In this document: positions 8,354 through 18,188 of the stretch, piece by piece
Position numbering within the stretch: the stretch's first letter is position 1
Layout: every line of letters begins with the position of its first letter
Assembly (NCBI GenBank): GCA_964645775.1
Contig: CAZYBU010000015.1
Span: forward strand, 7,582 to 71,581
DNA: 64,000 nt
Reading direction: 5' to 3'
Source: CAZYBU01 sp964645775
Lineage (GTDB): Bacteria; Spirochaetota; UBA4802; UBA5550
Notes under the pieces: generated by a model
What the model saw: only the letters and a program-made list of their open reading frames with translations
What the model was told of the DNA's origin: nothing
The model's database searches: none
Made by a program: the position numbers and the translations under genes

Positions 8354-8739
8354 GATTTTTGATTATTTAAGAGTGAATAAAAAAGTAAAGCAGGAAAATC
8401 AGTCAAGTAAATGGGAGATGAAGTTTCATGTTTAATAATTGATATATTCTATCCGGGATATATTCCTTAACTTTATTTGCTATATAAAAAAATTACCCGC
8501 CGCTGAAAGCGGCAAGAATGTTTTAGTTTCTGTTTGCACCTGTTACTTGAATTCAGGTCAAAATTTTTATATTGACCCTGATGAAAAAGGCACCCTTGTC
8601 AATATGACTATAGAACATGCAAAGGAAAATTCAATATTGCCAGAATTTTCGTGCCAGAAATTATTAACAGATCTGCATTAACATTGTACGTATAGATAAC
8701 TTCCGCTCCCTGCACTGATTACTCAACCTGCATGAACAA
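8354..8739. other. AT-rich spacer between dnaJ-like gene and hydrolase
   Basis: No convincing gene. It holds the dnaJ-like promoter candidate and an 80-codon plus-strand ORF (8439-8681) without ribosome-binding site or family resemblance. A small hairpin CCGCT-GAA-AGCGG lies near 8496. The segment encoding LPAAESGKNVLV has a counterpart (LPAAEENGDNRVF) in the AT-rich spacer near 33285. Confidence 0.4.
8377..8406 (-). promoter_or_regulatory. Candidate dnaJ-like promoter
   Basis: Minus-strand TTGACT (8406-8401), 18-nt spacer, TTTTAT (8382-8377). 5/6 and 4/6 matches to sigma70 consensus; the start codon is 24 nt beyond the -10. Confidence 0.35.
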
Positions 8740-9672
8740 TCAAACAGCCCGGAAAAACTCCAGGAAATCCTTAACAGTCTTCTCCGGGATCTCTTCCATG
8801 GGGATATGGCCCGCGGAGTCGTAGATGCGAAGAATCGAACTCGGCAGCTCCCGTCGGAATAAATGTCCATGACGCACAGGTATCCAGGCGTCCTTCTCTC
8901 CCCACATGATAAGGACCGGCAAAGTAAGCTCCTTGAGGTCGGGGGGCTTACTGTTTACGGGTAATTCAAAACGTTCCGTCATAACCCTGCGGTTGCCTTC
9001 CCTGAGCAAGAGCCTGTGATACCGATCCACGGTTCCAGGTTCAATTCTGGAGAGGTCCCCGTAGACCTGTTCCACGGCCGCCTTTATAACGAATCGGGGC
9101 GTTACCCATCGTGCTAAAGAGGAGAGGATCGGGATCCTTAGTATCTGAAAGAGGGAAGATGGTGATCTATCCATGGGGTATCCTGCGGCGTCGATCAGTA
9201 CCAGGTGAGAAACCCGTTCCGGATAACGCAGGGCGAACTCCCAGGATATGCGTCCCCCCAGGGAATTTCCGACCAGGGTGACTTTGCCGGCGTCAAGGCG
9301 CTCCAGGAACCGGGCCAGGAAGGCGGTATACCATTCTATCGAGTAGTCTCCCTCCCCGTTCGGTCCCGTAAGGCCGTAGCCGGGAAGGTCCAGGCGTATG
9401 ACTCTCGCCTCCCGGGATACAGCATCCGTCCACCGGTCCCAGGTATGGAGGGAGGAGGCGAAGCCGTGCAGCAGGACAACGGTCTCTCCCTTGCCCTCGT
9501 CCCGGTAATGGACCTTCATGCTCCCCATCTCCAGAAAACGGGAGGCGTCCCCCGCGTACACTCTCTTCAGTTCTTCCGCCGGTACATCCAGGTGACAGTT
9601 CCAGGAGATAAAACCGAGAACAGGTAAAAGAATAAAAAGGGTAATTCCGGTGAGAGGAGAAAACTTTTTCAT
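8740..9672 (-). CDS. Alpha/beta hydrolase, membrane-anchored or exported
   Basis: The 310-residue protein has an N-terminal hydrophobic segment (residues 7-25), then an alpha/beta-hydrolase fold. The oxyanion HGFASSLHTWDRW motif is near residue 70, the nucleophile elbow GNSLGG near 137-142, an Asp in WGEKDAWIP near 260, and the catalytic His in SAGHIPMEEIPE near 290. The substrate is not evident (small ester, lactone or thioester). Its start overlaps the stop of the upstream DRTGG ATPase by 4 nt, so it is the last gene of the CoA-metabolism operon. Confidence 0.85.
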   Translation of the reverse strand: MKKFSPLTGITLFILLPVLGFISWNCHLDVPAEELKRVYAGDASRFLEMGSMKVHYRDEGKGETVVLLHGFASSLHTWDRWTDAVSREARVIRLDLPGYGLTGPNGEGDYSIEWYTAFLARFLERLDAGKVTLVGNSLGGRISWEFALRYPERVSHLVLIDAAGYPMDRSPSSLFQILRIPILSSLARWVTPRFVIKAAVEQVYGDLSRIEPGTVDRYHRLLLREGNRRVMTERFELPVNSKPPDLKELTLPVLIMWGEKDAWIPVRHGHLFRRELPSSILRIYDSAGHIPMEEIPEKTVKDFLEFFRAV

Positions 9673-10709
9673 GTCGGGAATACCATGTCCAGGTTCAGAT
9701 GTTCCGATACAAGATCGCGAAGCTTGAATATCCTCTTCTCGTTGTCCTTCGTCAGGAGGGCCTCCATCCGGTCAATCTGCTTGGCCACCTGGAAGGTATC
9801 CATGGTTACAAGAAGAAGAGGAACCTGGTTCTCCCGGGCCTTGGCGATAATATTGGCAGGGGGCAAAATATTGTTTGTAAGGACGATACCCCGGGTGTCC
9901 CGGTCGATGGCGGCCAGTATCATGTCGCTCCTGTCACCCGAGGTAATCAGGAACTTGTCCTCGCTGTTAAAGAGGGGATTCCGCATGGTCTCATCCGTTG
10001 ACATGGCCCCCACCAGTACATTGCGGATCACGTTACCCAGACCTGTATCACCGGCTATGACCTTGGCGTGCAGCTTTTCCGCGACATAGCTTATGGTTAG
10101 AAAAGTCAGGTCTTCATACAGAGGTATAACTCCCGCTATGGGAAGATCATATTTCTCTATCATGGAACGGTAGACGTCATTGAACTCAGCCACGTCACGG
10201 ACCTTGTTAATGATGATTCCGCCGAAATTGACATCCGCTGTCTTCAGGTAATTCTTTATGAATGCGACGTCATCCATGACTTCGTCGTTATTTCCATTAA
10301 TAATCATGAAAAGCCGTGCCCCGGTATACCGGGCCACGCTAAGGGTATCCAGCTCCAGCGACGAACCGTAGGTGACGTCCTGTCCGCCCTCCACGAAAAG
10401 GAGGTCTTTCCCCTGTGAGGCTTTCTCCGCCATGGTGGTCAGGGTACCCTCGATGCTTCGGGAAGAGAACATGTAACGGAGTTTCGACTGATCGAAACCG
10501 AGGGTTATCCCCTCCGGTTCCTGGTCCAGCTCAAAGAGTTCCAGTATGAGATTGGAGTCGTAGTCCCAGTTTCTCTTTCTCTTGTAGATCAGTCTGTCGC
10601 CGAAAGGTTTGATATACCCGAACCGTCGCTCCTGCTGAGCCATGAGTCCCACGATCAGACTGGTTTTACCGGCGCCGGGTCGCACCGATCCTATCATTAT
10701 CTTACTCAT
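9669..10709 (-). CDS. BioD-like ATPase with DRTGG domain (Pta N-terminal type)
   Basis: The 346-residue protein resembles the N-terminal regulatory half of long phosphate acetyltransferases without the catalytic half. It has a P-loop GSVRPGAGKTSL at residues 7-18, a BioD/CobB-like NTPase domain to about 200, and a DRTGG domain about 215-330 (GDRSDMILAAIDRDTRGIVL). The DRTGG family is linked to acetyl-phosphate and CoA metabolism. It sits 1 nt from the ADP-forming acyl-CoA synthetase gene, which supports a role in controlling acetyl-CoA/acetate flux. The precise function is unknown. Confidence 0.8.
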   Translation of the reverse strand: MSKIMIGSVRPGAGKTSLIVGLMAQQERRFGYIKPFGDRLIYKRKRNWDYDSNLILELFELDQEPEGITLGFDQSKLRYMFSSRSIEGTLTTMAEKASQGKDLLFVEGGQDVTYGSSLELDTLSVARYTGARLFMIINGNNDEVMDDVAFIKNYLKTADVNFGGIIINKVRDVAEFNDVYRSMIEKYDLPIAGVIPLYEDLTFLTISYVAEKLHAKVIAGDTGLGNVIRNVLVGAMSTDETMRNPLFNSEDKFLITSGDRSDMILAAIDRDTRGIVLTNNILPPANIIAKARENQVPLLLVTMDTFQVAKQIDRMEALLTKDNEKRIFKLRDLVSEHLNLDMVFPT

Positions 10710-12838
10710 TAAAGCGCTTCCTCCCCTTGTTTTTTAAGAACGATACCCACGTCCAGGACCATCAGACCCTTCTCTTTCTCGTAGACAGCCACGGGATCTA
10801 TCTCTATATCGACTATCGATTCACTCGCCTGGAGAATGGCGCCGGTCTTCAGCACAAGGTCGACCAGGGAATCTATGTCCCGGCGCATCTCCCAGCGGGC
10901 CCCAAGCAGAAGGGGATAGGCCCCGGTCTCTTCCAGCATGTCCCGTACGTGGTTCCTGTTCAGAGGATAATTCCGTATACTCCTGTTTCCCCCGGTCTCG
11001 GAAATGATCCCTCCCAGGCTGCTCGTCACAACGGGACCGAAATGGGGGTCCCTCTTGGCCGATATATTTATCTCAAGACCGGTATCGACCATGGGAGACA
11101 CCTCCACACCTTCTATGACAGCGTCACTGCGCACCAGCCGCACGTTATGCTTGATGGCCTCAAAGGCGTCGATGACTTCCTCCTGGTTGTCAAGCTCCAG
11201 GACGACCCCTCCAACGTCCCGTTTCCTTTGGACGTCACGGGATACGACCTTCATGGCCAGGGGATACCCCAGATTCCCAGCCGCCTGGATTACATCGGGC
11301 AGATTCCGGCAAAACCGGCTCTCGATGAGGGGAATCCCGGCCGCCTCCATGATCTCGCGGCATTCCCCGGCAAGGAGAAAATTTCTCCCCTCATTCAACG
11401 CCCGGGAGGCCACTTCTTCTATTGTCTTTTTGTCGATCTCAATATAGTCGAACTGATCGTCCATCGAAATGAGGTGGCGCCTGTAGGCCAGAAGGGCCCC
11501 TATGCTCGACACCGCCTGATCCACGTAGGGATAGACAGGAATGTTTTCCCGTCTCAGGACCGTGAGGGCCTCCTGTACCGGCTCACCGCCGATAAGGGCG
11601 AAGGTCACCGGTTTACCCGCGTCGCACATTTTCCTGTGGGTGTCCCGTATCAGGTCCTGAAGGTTCTCGCAGTCAAAATTAACGGTCTGGCAGTAAAGGA
11701 TAACGGCATTCTCAATGGCATCCTGTCCAAGCATGCCCTCAACGGCCTTCCGGTAATCGTCGGAACGGGCAAGTGCCGTAAGGTCCACCGGGTTCTTTAC
11801 GGAACCGAAGGATGGCGTTGCGGATTCAAAAATCTCGCTCAGTTTCCTCTGGTCATCCATGAGAGGAACTCGATGGCTCTCCGCGTCATCGGCCGCTATG
11901 ACCCCGACGCCGCCGCCGTTTGTCAGGATGAGGGTTCTTTCCCCCCGGGGAACAGGGCAATAGGCCAGAAAGTGGGTCCAGTCAAAGGCCTCTTCCAGGG
12001 TTCTGGCCCGGATAACTCCGCATATCTTCATTGCGGCGTCAAAGACGTCATCTGAACCGGCCGGAGAACCGATATGGGCGGCCGCCGCCACGGCACCTCG
12101 CTCGGAACGGCCCGATTTAAGGACCACGACCGGTTTCTTCCTGGTGGCCCTCCGCAGGGTCGCAAGAAGGCGCTCCCCTTCCTTTACGCTCTCCAGGTGT
12201 ATAAGTATGGCCCGGGTATTGTCATCCTCTATAAGGTACTCCAGGAGGTCCGACTCGTTCAGGTCGCTTTTGTTTCCCGTGGAGACAACGGCTGAGAGGC
12301 CCATCCTGTCAACCACAGCCTTCCCGATAACGGCTATCCCCAGGGCTCCGCTCTGGGTGAGAATGGCTATATTCCCGTGAGTAATATCCGTGGAGGAGAA
12401 GGTGGCGTTCATTGAGGAGGAGGCTGCGAATATCCCGAAGACGTTCGGTCCCAGAATACGCATCCCGCTCCCGGCCGCGATACTTTTAATCTCATTCTCC
12501 GCTCTTCTGTTCCCCACCTCGGAGAAACCTGAACTGATGATCTGTACAAAGCGGACTCCCTTTTCAGAGCATTTTCTGACGGCTTCCACGACCTGGTCGG
12601 CCGGCAGGGTGATGGTCGCTCCTTCCACCTCTCCTGGAATCTCAGCAAGGGAAGCGTAGACTTTACACCCATGAATTTCCCCTCCGCCCGGGTTTACAGG
12701 ATAAATCTCCCCCTTAAAACCGCCCGAGACCAGGTTCTTGACCACGATGTTCCCTATCTTGTCCGGGTCCTTCGAGGCTCCGATCACGGTCAGGCTTTCT
12801 GGTTCGAAAAGGGGACGAAGGGCATTACTATTCGACAT
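10709..12838 (-). CDS. Acetate--CoA ligase (ADP-forming), fused alpha/beta subunits
   Basis: This enzyme converts acyl-CoA, ADP and phosphate to the free acid, CoA and ATP by a phospho-histidine relay. The 709-residue protein has an N-terminal CoA-binding Rossmann domain (SLTVIGASKDPDKIGNIVV near residue 14), a succinyl-CoA-ligase-like domain with the expected active-site His in AAAAHIGSPAGSDDVFDAA near 255, and a C-terminal ATP-grasp domain beginning near 490. Length fits the fused alpha-beta form. It overlaps the preceding CoA-transferase/GNAT gene by 11 nt. In context it would give substrate-level ATP from acetyl-CoA. Confidence 0.92.
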   Translation of the reverse strand: MSNSNALRPLFEPESLTVIGASKDPDKIGNIVVKNLVSGGFKGEIYPVNPGGGEIHGCKVYASLAEIPGEVEGATITLPADQVVEAVRKCSEKGVRFVQIISSGFSEVGNRRAENEIKSIAAGSGMRILGPNVFGIFAASSSMNATFSSTDITHGNIAILTQSGALGIAVIGKAVVDRMGLSAVVSTGNKSDLNESDLLEYLIEDDNTRAILIHLESVKEGERLLATLRRATRKKPVVVLKSGRSERGAVAAAAHIGSPAGSDDVFDAAMKICGVIRARTLEEAFDWTHFLAYCPVPRGERTLILTNGGGVGVIAADDAESHRVPLMDDQRKLSEIFESATPSFGSVKNPVDLTALARSDDYRKAVEGMLGQDAIENAVILYCQTVNFDCENLQDLIRDTHRKMCDAGKPVTFALIGGEPVQEALTVLRRENIPVYPYVDQAVSSIGALLAYRRHLISMDDQFDYIEIDKKTIEEVASRALNEGRNFLLAGECREIMEAAGIPLIESRFCRNLPDVIQAAGNLGYPLAMKVVSRDVQRKRDVGGVVLELDNQEEVIDAFEAIKHNVRLVRSDAVIEGVEVSPMVDTGLEINISAKRDPHFGPVVTSSLGGIISETGGNRSIRNYPLNRNHVRDMLEETGAYPLLLGARWEMRRDIDSLVDLVLKTGAILQASESIVDIEIDPVAVYEKEKGLMVLDVGIVLKKQGEEAL

Positions 12839-14735
12839 TTGCGTCTCCGAAATTCATGATCAGATAATATACGCCATCTTCAATCTGCCGATGCAGGTTA
12901 GGAAAGTGCTTCTGGAAGACATGGAACATGGGTCGGTTCTCGAGAAGGACCTCGGCCGTAAAACCGTGCAGGCCCTCTCTCTTTCCAAGGACCGTAAGAT
13001 ACGCAAGAAGCTCACTGCCGATTCCCTTGTTCTGGTAATCATCGGACACAGAAAAAGCTACCTCGGCCGTGTTGGTGTTTTCATCCTTGAGAATCTGTCC
13101 CATTCCCACGACCTCTTCCCGCTGTTCACTCTCGATGCAGGCCAGGATGATGAGTTCTTTCGTGTAATCTATAACAACGAAATCCTGTCTCACTTCGTGG
13201 GGCATGTCTTTACGCATGATCATAAAGCGCCTGCGAAAACTTTCATCGGAGAGGGAATAGAAGAAGTCCTTTATCAGGGTTTCATCGTTTATATTCACGG
13301 GACGAAGCTTGATGGTGACACCCGTCCGGGTTGTCCTGTAGCTCTCAAGATGGGCCGGGTATTCGCCCTTCTTACCCGGTATAAAGGCCTGGTCCTTGTA
13401 GATCAGGTTCAGCCTTTTGCCCTCCTCGATAAGCCAGGAACGAAAACGGGGATGGGCGATTGCGATTAGATCCATGGCCCTCTCCCGTATGTTCTTCCCG
13501 TGGATGTAGGCCATGCCGTACTCTGTTACGACATAAAAGATATCCCCCCTGTTGTAGGTCACACCGGCACCCATGTCGAGAAAGGGTACAATTCGAGACA
13601 CCTCTCCGTTGAGGGCCGTGGACTGCATTACAAGGATGGTCTTTCCTCCCCGTGCGAGGACCGCTCCCCTCATGAAATCGGCGCTTCCACCGATACCGCT
13701 GTAGAAAACCCGGCCTATGGACTCTGCCGTGGCCTGGCCCGTCAGGTCTATCTGCAGGGCGGAGTTTATGGATGTCATATTATCCTGCTGGGCTATGACC
13801 AGCGGATCATTGGTGTAGTCGATCCTCTTGAATTCAAAGGCAGGATTGTCGTCGATATACCTGTAGGTCTCCTCGGTTCCCATACAGAAGGATGCCACGG
13901 TCTTCCCCCGGTTAAGGGTCTTTTTCCGGTTATTGAATATCCCTTCATCGATCATCCGGACCATGGTATCTGTCAGGAGCTCGGAATGTATACCCAGATC
14001 GTTCTTGTCGGCCATGTTTGACAGGATCGCCCTCGGTATGCTTCCGTATCCTATCTGGACGGTATCCCCATCCTTGACGATACGGGCCGCGTACTTCCCG
14101 ATCTTGTCGGCGATTTCATCTGAAGCGCTGGGGACGAACTCCAGAATCTTTTCATCATGATGCACGACAAAATCGATGTCGCGAACATGAATAAAGGTAT
14201 CGCCATGGACCCTGGGCATATTAACGTTCACCTGGGCGATTATGACCTTGGCGCTCTCAATGGCAGCTTTGGTGATGTCCACACTGACGCCAAGGCTGAC
14301 ATAACCGTTTCGATCCGGCATGGAAGTCTGGATCAGGGCCACGTCAATAGGAACCATCCTCTGGTAGAACTGGTTGGGTATACGGGAAAGAAAGATGGGA
14401 GTATAATCGGCCAGTCCGCTGTTGACATTCTCCCGGGTGCTGCTTCCCACAAAAAATGAATTATGCCTGAAATTATAATTGAACTTTTCATTAGCGTAGG
14501 GCGCCAGACCGAGAGTCCATACGTGCATGACCTCCGCGTCCGCGAAGGCGCTCGGGTTCGACTCGATATAGCGGACCATGGAATTGACCAGGTACTGGGG
14601 CTCACCGCAGGCCGTGCTTATGAATATCCTGTCTCCCCGTTTAATATGTTTGAATATTCTGCTCTCCTGTTCAAACTTTTCGGGGTAGTTCTTTTGGATC
14701 TCTTCGAGAATTTCGTAATGTACTTTTTCAGCCAT
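12828..14735 (-). CDS. Acetyl-CoA hydrolase/transferase fused to a GNAT acetyltransferase
   Basis: Residues 1-440 form a class I-type CoA-transferase/acetyl-CoA hydrolase with the glutamate-bearing VVTEYGMAYIHGKNIRERA segment near residue 400. Residues about 470-635 form a GNAT domain with the acetyl-CoA loop DDYQNKGIGSEL. The fusion could sense or use acetyl-CoA to acetylate partner proteins, as known for GNAT fusions to acyl-CoA synthetases; that is inference. First gene of the four-gene operon ending with the hydrolase at 8740. No convincing promoter was found in the 80 nt before it. Confidence 0.9.
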   Translation of the reverse strand: MAEKVHYEILEEIQKNYPEKFEQESRIFKHIKRGDRIFISTACGEPQYLVNSMVRYIESNPSAFADAEVMHVWTLGLAPYANEKFNYNFRHNSFFVGSSTRENVNSGLADYTPIFLSRIPNQFYQRMVPIDVALIQTSMPDRNGYVSLGVSVDITKAAIESAKVIIAQVNVNMPRVHGDTFIHVRDIDFVVHHDEKILEFVPSASDEIADKIGKYAARIVKDGDTVQIGYGSIPRAILSNMADKNDLGIHSELLTDTMVRMIDEGIFNNRKKTLNRGKTVASFCMGTEETYRYIDDNPAFEFKRIDYTNDPLVIAQQDNMTSINSALQIDLTGQATAESIGRVFYSGIGGSADFMRGAVLARGGKTILVMQSTALNGEVSRIVPFLDMGAGVTYNRGDIFYVVTEYGMAYIHGKNIRERAMDLIAIAHPRFRSWLIEEGKRLNLIYKDQAFIPGKKGEYPAHLESYRTTRTGVTIKLRPVNINDETLIKDFFYSLSDESFRRRFMIMRKDMPHEVRQDFVVIDYTKELIILACIESEQREEVVGMGQILKDENTNTAEVAFSVSDDYQNKGIGSELLAYLTVLGKREGLHGFTAEVLLENRPMFHVFQKHFPNLHRQIEDGVYYLIMNFGDANVE

Positions 14736-14815
14736 GGGGTATATTATTCCTTTACCGGCTCCGAGGGAACACGGAATTTCTGATTTTTCAAGGACTTTTT
14801 ACGACAATCCCCGTA

Positions 14816-15469
14816 TCATCCGCCGCTGCTCTGCACCCAGATAGTCGCGTTCTGTATGAGTTCAATGGCGTTCTTGAGTCCGAGTTTTTCCTTAATATGG
14901 GCCCTGTGGTTCTCCACGGTTTTCACGCTTACCTGGAGCTTTGCCGCTATTCCCCGGGTAGTAAGTCCCTCCCCGATAAGCTGATAGATCTCCAGTTCCC
15001 GGTCCGTGAGCTGATCGATACCGGTGGCCCCTTTGTCGCGGTTACCGTCTATAATCTTACGAAGAATATTCGAGGAAATATTTTCACTGACATATACCCG
15101 GTTCTCCTTTACGGAACGGATCGCCTGGAGAATCATCTCCGGAGCTTCCTGTTTCATAATATATCCCATGGCACCCGTGCGCAGAATACGTTCCGCATAG
15201 ATAATTTCGTCATGCATGGAGAGGACCAGAATACGGATATCCGGATACTGCTGCCTCATTTCTTTGATAAGGTCGATGCCGCTGCTCTGATTCAGGGAAA
15301 TATCCACAATAGTGATATCCGGGACTTCCCGACCAAGGAGCTCAAGGGCCTTATCAACGTCATCGGCCTCACCGATTATCTGCAGGTCATCCTCCATACC
15401 GATAAGCTCGGCCAGGCCCCTCCTGAAAATGGGATGATCTTCCACAAGGAGGATTTTCGTTACACTCAT
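14816..15469 (-). CDS. NarL/LuxR-family response regulator
   Basis: 217 residues: a receiver domain with the acidic pair in LLVEDHP, phospho-acceptor Asp in ITIVDISLN near residue 56 and Lys in MGYIMKQEAP near 105, then a LuxR-type helix-turn-helix (LTDRELEIYQLIGEGLTTRG region onwards, about 150-210). It is the natural partner of the histidine kinase encoded 86 nt upstream on the same strand. Targets are unknown. Confidence 0.93.
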   Translation of the reverse strand: MSVTKILLVEDHPIFRRGLAELIGMEDDLQIIGEADDVDKALELLGREVPDITIVDISLNQSSGIDLIKEMRQQYPDIRILVLSMHDEIIYAERILRTGAMGYIMKQEAPEMILQAIRSVKENRVYVSENISSNILRKIIDGNRDKGATGIDQLTDRELEIYQLIGEGLTTRGIAAKLQVSVKTVENHRAHIKEKLGLKNAIELIQNATIWVQSSGG

Positions 15470-15555
15470 GGAAATTTCACTCCCGGTTCAAATCTGATAA
15501 GCTGATTCACTTATGGCCTTCTATCCTTTACTGTAAAGCATTAAATACCGACGTA

Positions 15556-16602
15556 TCAGGCAGGATGGTCCCTTCTGAACCGGCAGAAGATGGTCGTTCC
15601 TCCCGCTTCGTTTTTCAGAATATCAAAAGTGGCCCCGATAATACGGGCCCTGTACTTCATACTGCTCAGGCCCAGGCCCTTGATAATCTCGGCGACATCC
15701 GGTATACCGATCCCGTTATCGCGAATACTCAGCGTATGGAACTGGCCGTAGGTTTCCAGCAGGATGCTTATTTCCGTGGCCTGAGAGTGCTCGATCACGT
15801 TATTAATGGCCTCCTGCACGATGTAGTAGAGGTGTGTGGCCGTCAGGTTCTCCTTGAGACGAAAGTTCTCATTGTAGGAAAAGTCGCACAGGATGCCGTA
15901 TATCTTCTCCGTTTTGCGGACCAGTTCCTCGAGAGCGTAGATCAATCCATCCGGCTGAATATCGACAGGCATAAGTCCCTTGCTTATGCTCCGTATCTGT
16001 TCCAGGGCCTGGGATATGAGTTCATTGATCTCATCAAGGAGCTCAAGCTGGATGGGCTCCCCGCTCCTGGCTCTATGCTTAAGGCTCTTGATAAGAAACT
16101 GTACACCCACCAGGTGGGGACTGAGCCCGTCATGAAGGTTGTTCCCGATATGATGCCGTTCCAGCTCGCTTATTCTAAGAATCTGGCTCTCCAGCCATTT
16201 CAGGTCAGTGATATCGGTAAAGGAGCCGATACTCCTTCTGGAACCGGGTACCATGTTGATGGTCATATAGATATTCCTGTTCGTCCCCCACCTGTCCACG
16301 AAAACAAACTCGTAATTCCTGGGGGCCCGGTTGGGGTCATCTCTCCTGTTCCGATGGTATTCAAGCATCATGGGAAGGTCCTTTTCCGAGATGAATGAGG
16401 TCCAGCTGATCTTCCCCTCTAACTCCTCCCGGCTGTAACCGGAGAGGCGTTGAAAGTCATAATTCGCGTAAGAGATGACCGTATCCTCCTCGATTATGAT
16501 TGTGGCGTTGCCCGTCGACTCGAAGGTCGTTCGAAATACGTTCTCGCACTCCTCCACTTTTTTCTCAAGATCAAGTATCGCATCTTTCGTTCCCGGTTTC
16601 AT
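15556..16602 (-). CDS. PAS-domain histidine kinase, NarX/DegS type
   Basis: 348 residues with no membrane span. A coiled segment leads into a PAS domain (about 20-135, with GYSREELEGKISWTSFI), then a HisKA_3 dimerisation domain whose phospho-acceptor is the His of NNLHDGLSPHLVGV near residue 157, and an HATPase_c domain with DNGIGIPDV near 305. It pairs with the adjacent NarL-type regulator. Its ATG overlaps the stop of lnt (ATGA, 16599-16602), so kinase and regulator appear to be co-transcribed with lipoprotein acylation and DNA ligase genes. Confidence 0.92.
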   Translation of the reverse strand: MKPGTKDAILDLEKKVEECENVFRTTFESTGNATIIIEEDTVISYANYDFQRLSGYSREELEGKISWTSFISEKDLPMMLEYHRNRRDDPNRAPRNYEFVFVDRWGTNRNIYMTINMVPGSRRSIGSFTDITDLKWLESQILRISELERHHIGNNLHDGLSPHLVGVQFLIKSLKHRARSGEPIQLELLDEINELISQALEQIRSISKGLMPVDIQPDGLIYALEELVRKTEKIYGILCDFSYNENFRLKENLTATHLYYIVQEAINNVIEHSQATEISILLETYGQFHTLSIRDNGIGIPDVAEIIKGLGLSSMKYRARIIGATFDILKNEAGGTTIFCRFRRDHPA

Positions 16603-18188
16603 GTTCGTGACCTCCAGAAAGACAAAAGAGAAAGCGCGGAAAAAACAAGTGTTATGATAAAACCGGCGGGAAAGACAAAATCACCCAATCGCGTATAAAG
16701 GGTGTTACGGTTCAGGGAAAAGTCGACCTCACCCACCATTCCGCCCCGGGTAAGGATCGGCATGGAATGGGTCACCCTCCCCAGGGGATCGATAACGACC
16801 GTGTACCCGGTATTGCCCACCCGCACAAAAGAGATGCCGTTCTCCACGGCCCGAAAGACCGCTGAGGAAAAATGCTGCATGTGTCCGCTGAAGGTGTCGG
16901 TCCACCCGTCATTCGTTATGTTTACAAAAAACTCCGCCCCCATGCGACGGTATTCCCTCGTAAGACGGAAGAATATACCCTCGTAACAGATAAGGTTCCC
17001 GAATGAATGTCCTTTTACCTGAAACAGTTCGGTCCTCTCCCCCGGAAAGAAGCTGGAAGCCCCGAAGCTGTCCAGAATGTCCTGGACGAAGGGGAGCCAT
17101 CTCTTGTAGGGAAACCACTCTCCGAAGGGAACCAGGTGAATCTTGGCGTAGGTCTTTCCCACGCGGCCGTCCCCGTCGATGAGGACCGCGTTGTTCAGGG
17201 GGAGGTATCCGGAGGGTCCCTCGCCTTCCGGTTTACGCACTCCGATCTCCCCGGTAAGAAGGGGTATGTCGATGGAATCAGCGTAATCCACAACCTTTTT
17301 TTCAAAGCGGGTTAAGCGACCCCGCCGGGCGTGATAGGAGATTGTCTCGAGGGTGGCCGATTCCGACCAGATGATCATGTCCGGGTTCTTATCCAGAATG
17401 GAGTCCGAGTATTCTATCAGTTCTTTGAGATAACGCTCCCTGTTACGGCTCCAGCTTATCCAGGGATCGATGCAGGATTGCACAAGGCCCACCCTGAGGG
17501 TATCCTTACCGGACGGCTGTGCCGATGCCAGTCGCGCTGATCCGAAAATCAGGGCAGCGAGAGGCAAAATCAGAACAACAGTTGAAGGACGGAGACGAAA
17601 CCTCATACCGGATACGTGTGACTCCAGCAGGTCGGCCAGTGCCACATTCACGGCCACGATCAGGGCCGTGATACCGGAAACACCCGTTATCGACGCCATT
17701 TGAATCATGGGGGCAAAAGGATACTGGGTGTAACCGAGATAGGGCCAGGGAAAGGCCAGGTGCCCGATGGACTGGATAAAATCGATGGAGACCCATACGG
17801 CGGGATAGATCAGCGCCCGGAAGGCGGGAAATCGCCGTGAAAGGAGCTCTCCCAGAAAAACTTTCATGGCGAAAAAGAAAGTCAGGGTCGGGATAAGAAA
17901 AAGGAGTACGATAAACCCTCCACCCGCCATGCTGGCCCCGAAGTGACGTATCCAGCTATAGACCAGGAGGTTCCCGAAAAATCCCGCGAAATAGCTTATA
18001 TAGTAAACCTCGGAAAGGGATTTCTTTCTCAGGGCCATGAAGAGGGGGACCAGGGCAAACCACGCGAAAAGGGGAAAGGCTTGAAAAAGTACGAACTCGA
18101 AACTGGGAAAAGCCAGGAAAAGCAGAAGAGACGTCAGAAGGTAATAGCGTTCCCTGAAGAAGCCGATTATCGTATGAACAAAACCCAT
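16599..18188 (-). CDS. lnt: Apolipoprotein N-acyltransferase
   Basis: Lnt adds the third acyl chain to lipoproteins at the outer face of the inner membrane. The 529-residue protein has six to seven N-terminal membrane helices (about 15-215) and a nitrilase-type periplasmic domain carrying the Glu of IIWSESATLE, the Lys of KIHLVPFGEWFP and the Cys of NLICYEGIFF, the catalytic triad, then a C-terminal membrane helix. It follows ligA with a 1-nt TAATG overlap. Confidence 0.94.
   Translation of the reverse strand: MGFVHTIIGFFRERYYLLTSLLLFLAFPSFEFVLFQAFPLFAWFALVPLFMALRKKSLSEVYYISYFAGFFGNLLVYSWIRHFGASMAGGGFIVLLFLIPTLTFFFAMKVFLGELLSRRFPAFRALIYPAVWVSIDFIQSIGHLAFPWPYLGYTQYPFAPMIQMASITGVSGITALIVAVNVALADLLESHVSGMRFRLRPSTVVLILPLAALIFGSARLASAQPSGKDTLRVGLVQSCIDPWISWSRNRERYLKELIEYSDSILDKNPDMIIWSESATLETISYHARRGRLTRFEKKVVDYADSIDIPLLTGEIGVRKPEGEGPSGYLPLNNAVLIDGDGRVGKTYAKIHLVPFGEWFPYKRWLPFVQDILDSFGASSFFPGERTELFQVKGHSFGNLICYEGIFFRLTREYRRMGAEFFVNITNDGWTDTFSGHMQHFSSAVFRAVENGISFVRVGNTGYTVVIDPLGRVTHSMPILTRGGMVGEVDFSLNRNTLYTRLGDFVFPAGFIITLVFSALSLLSFWRSRT

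Noticed and set aside
8439..8681. 80-codon plus-strand ORF in the AT-rich spacer
   Set aside because: No ribosome-binding site; composition and sequence give no support.
10727..12055. 442-codon plus-strand frame
   Set aside because: Shadow of the ADP-forming acyl-CoA synthetase.
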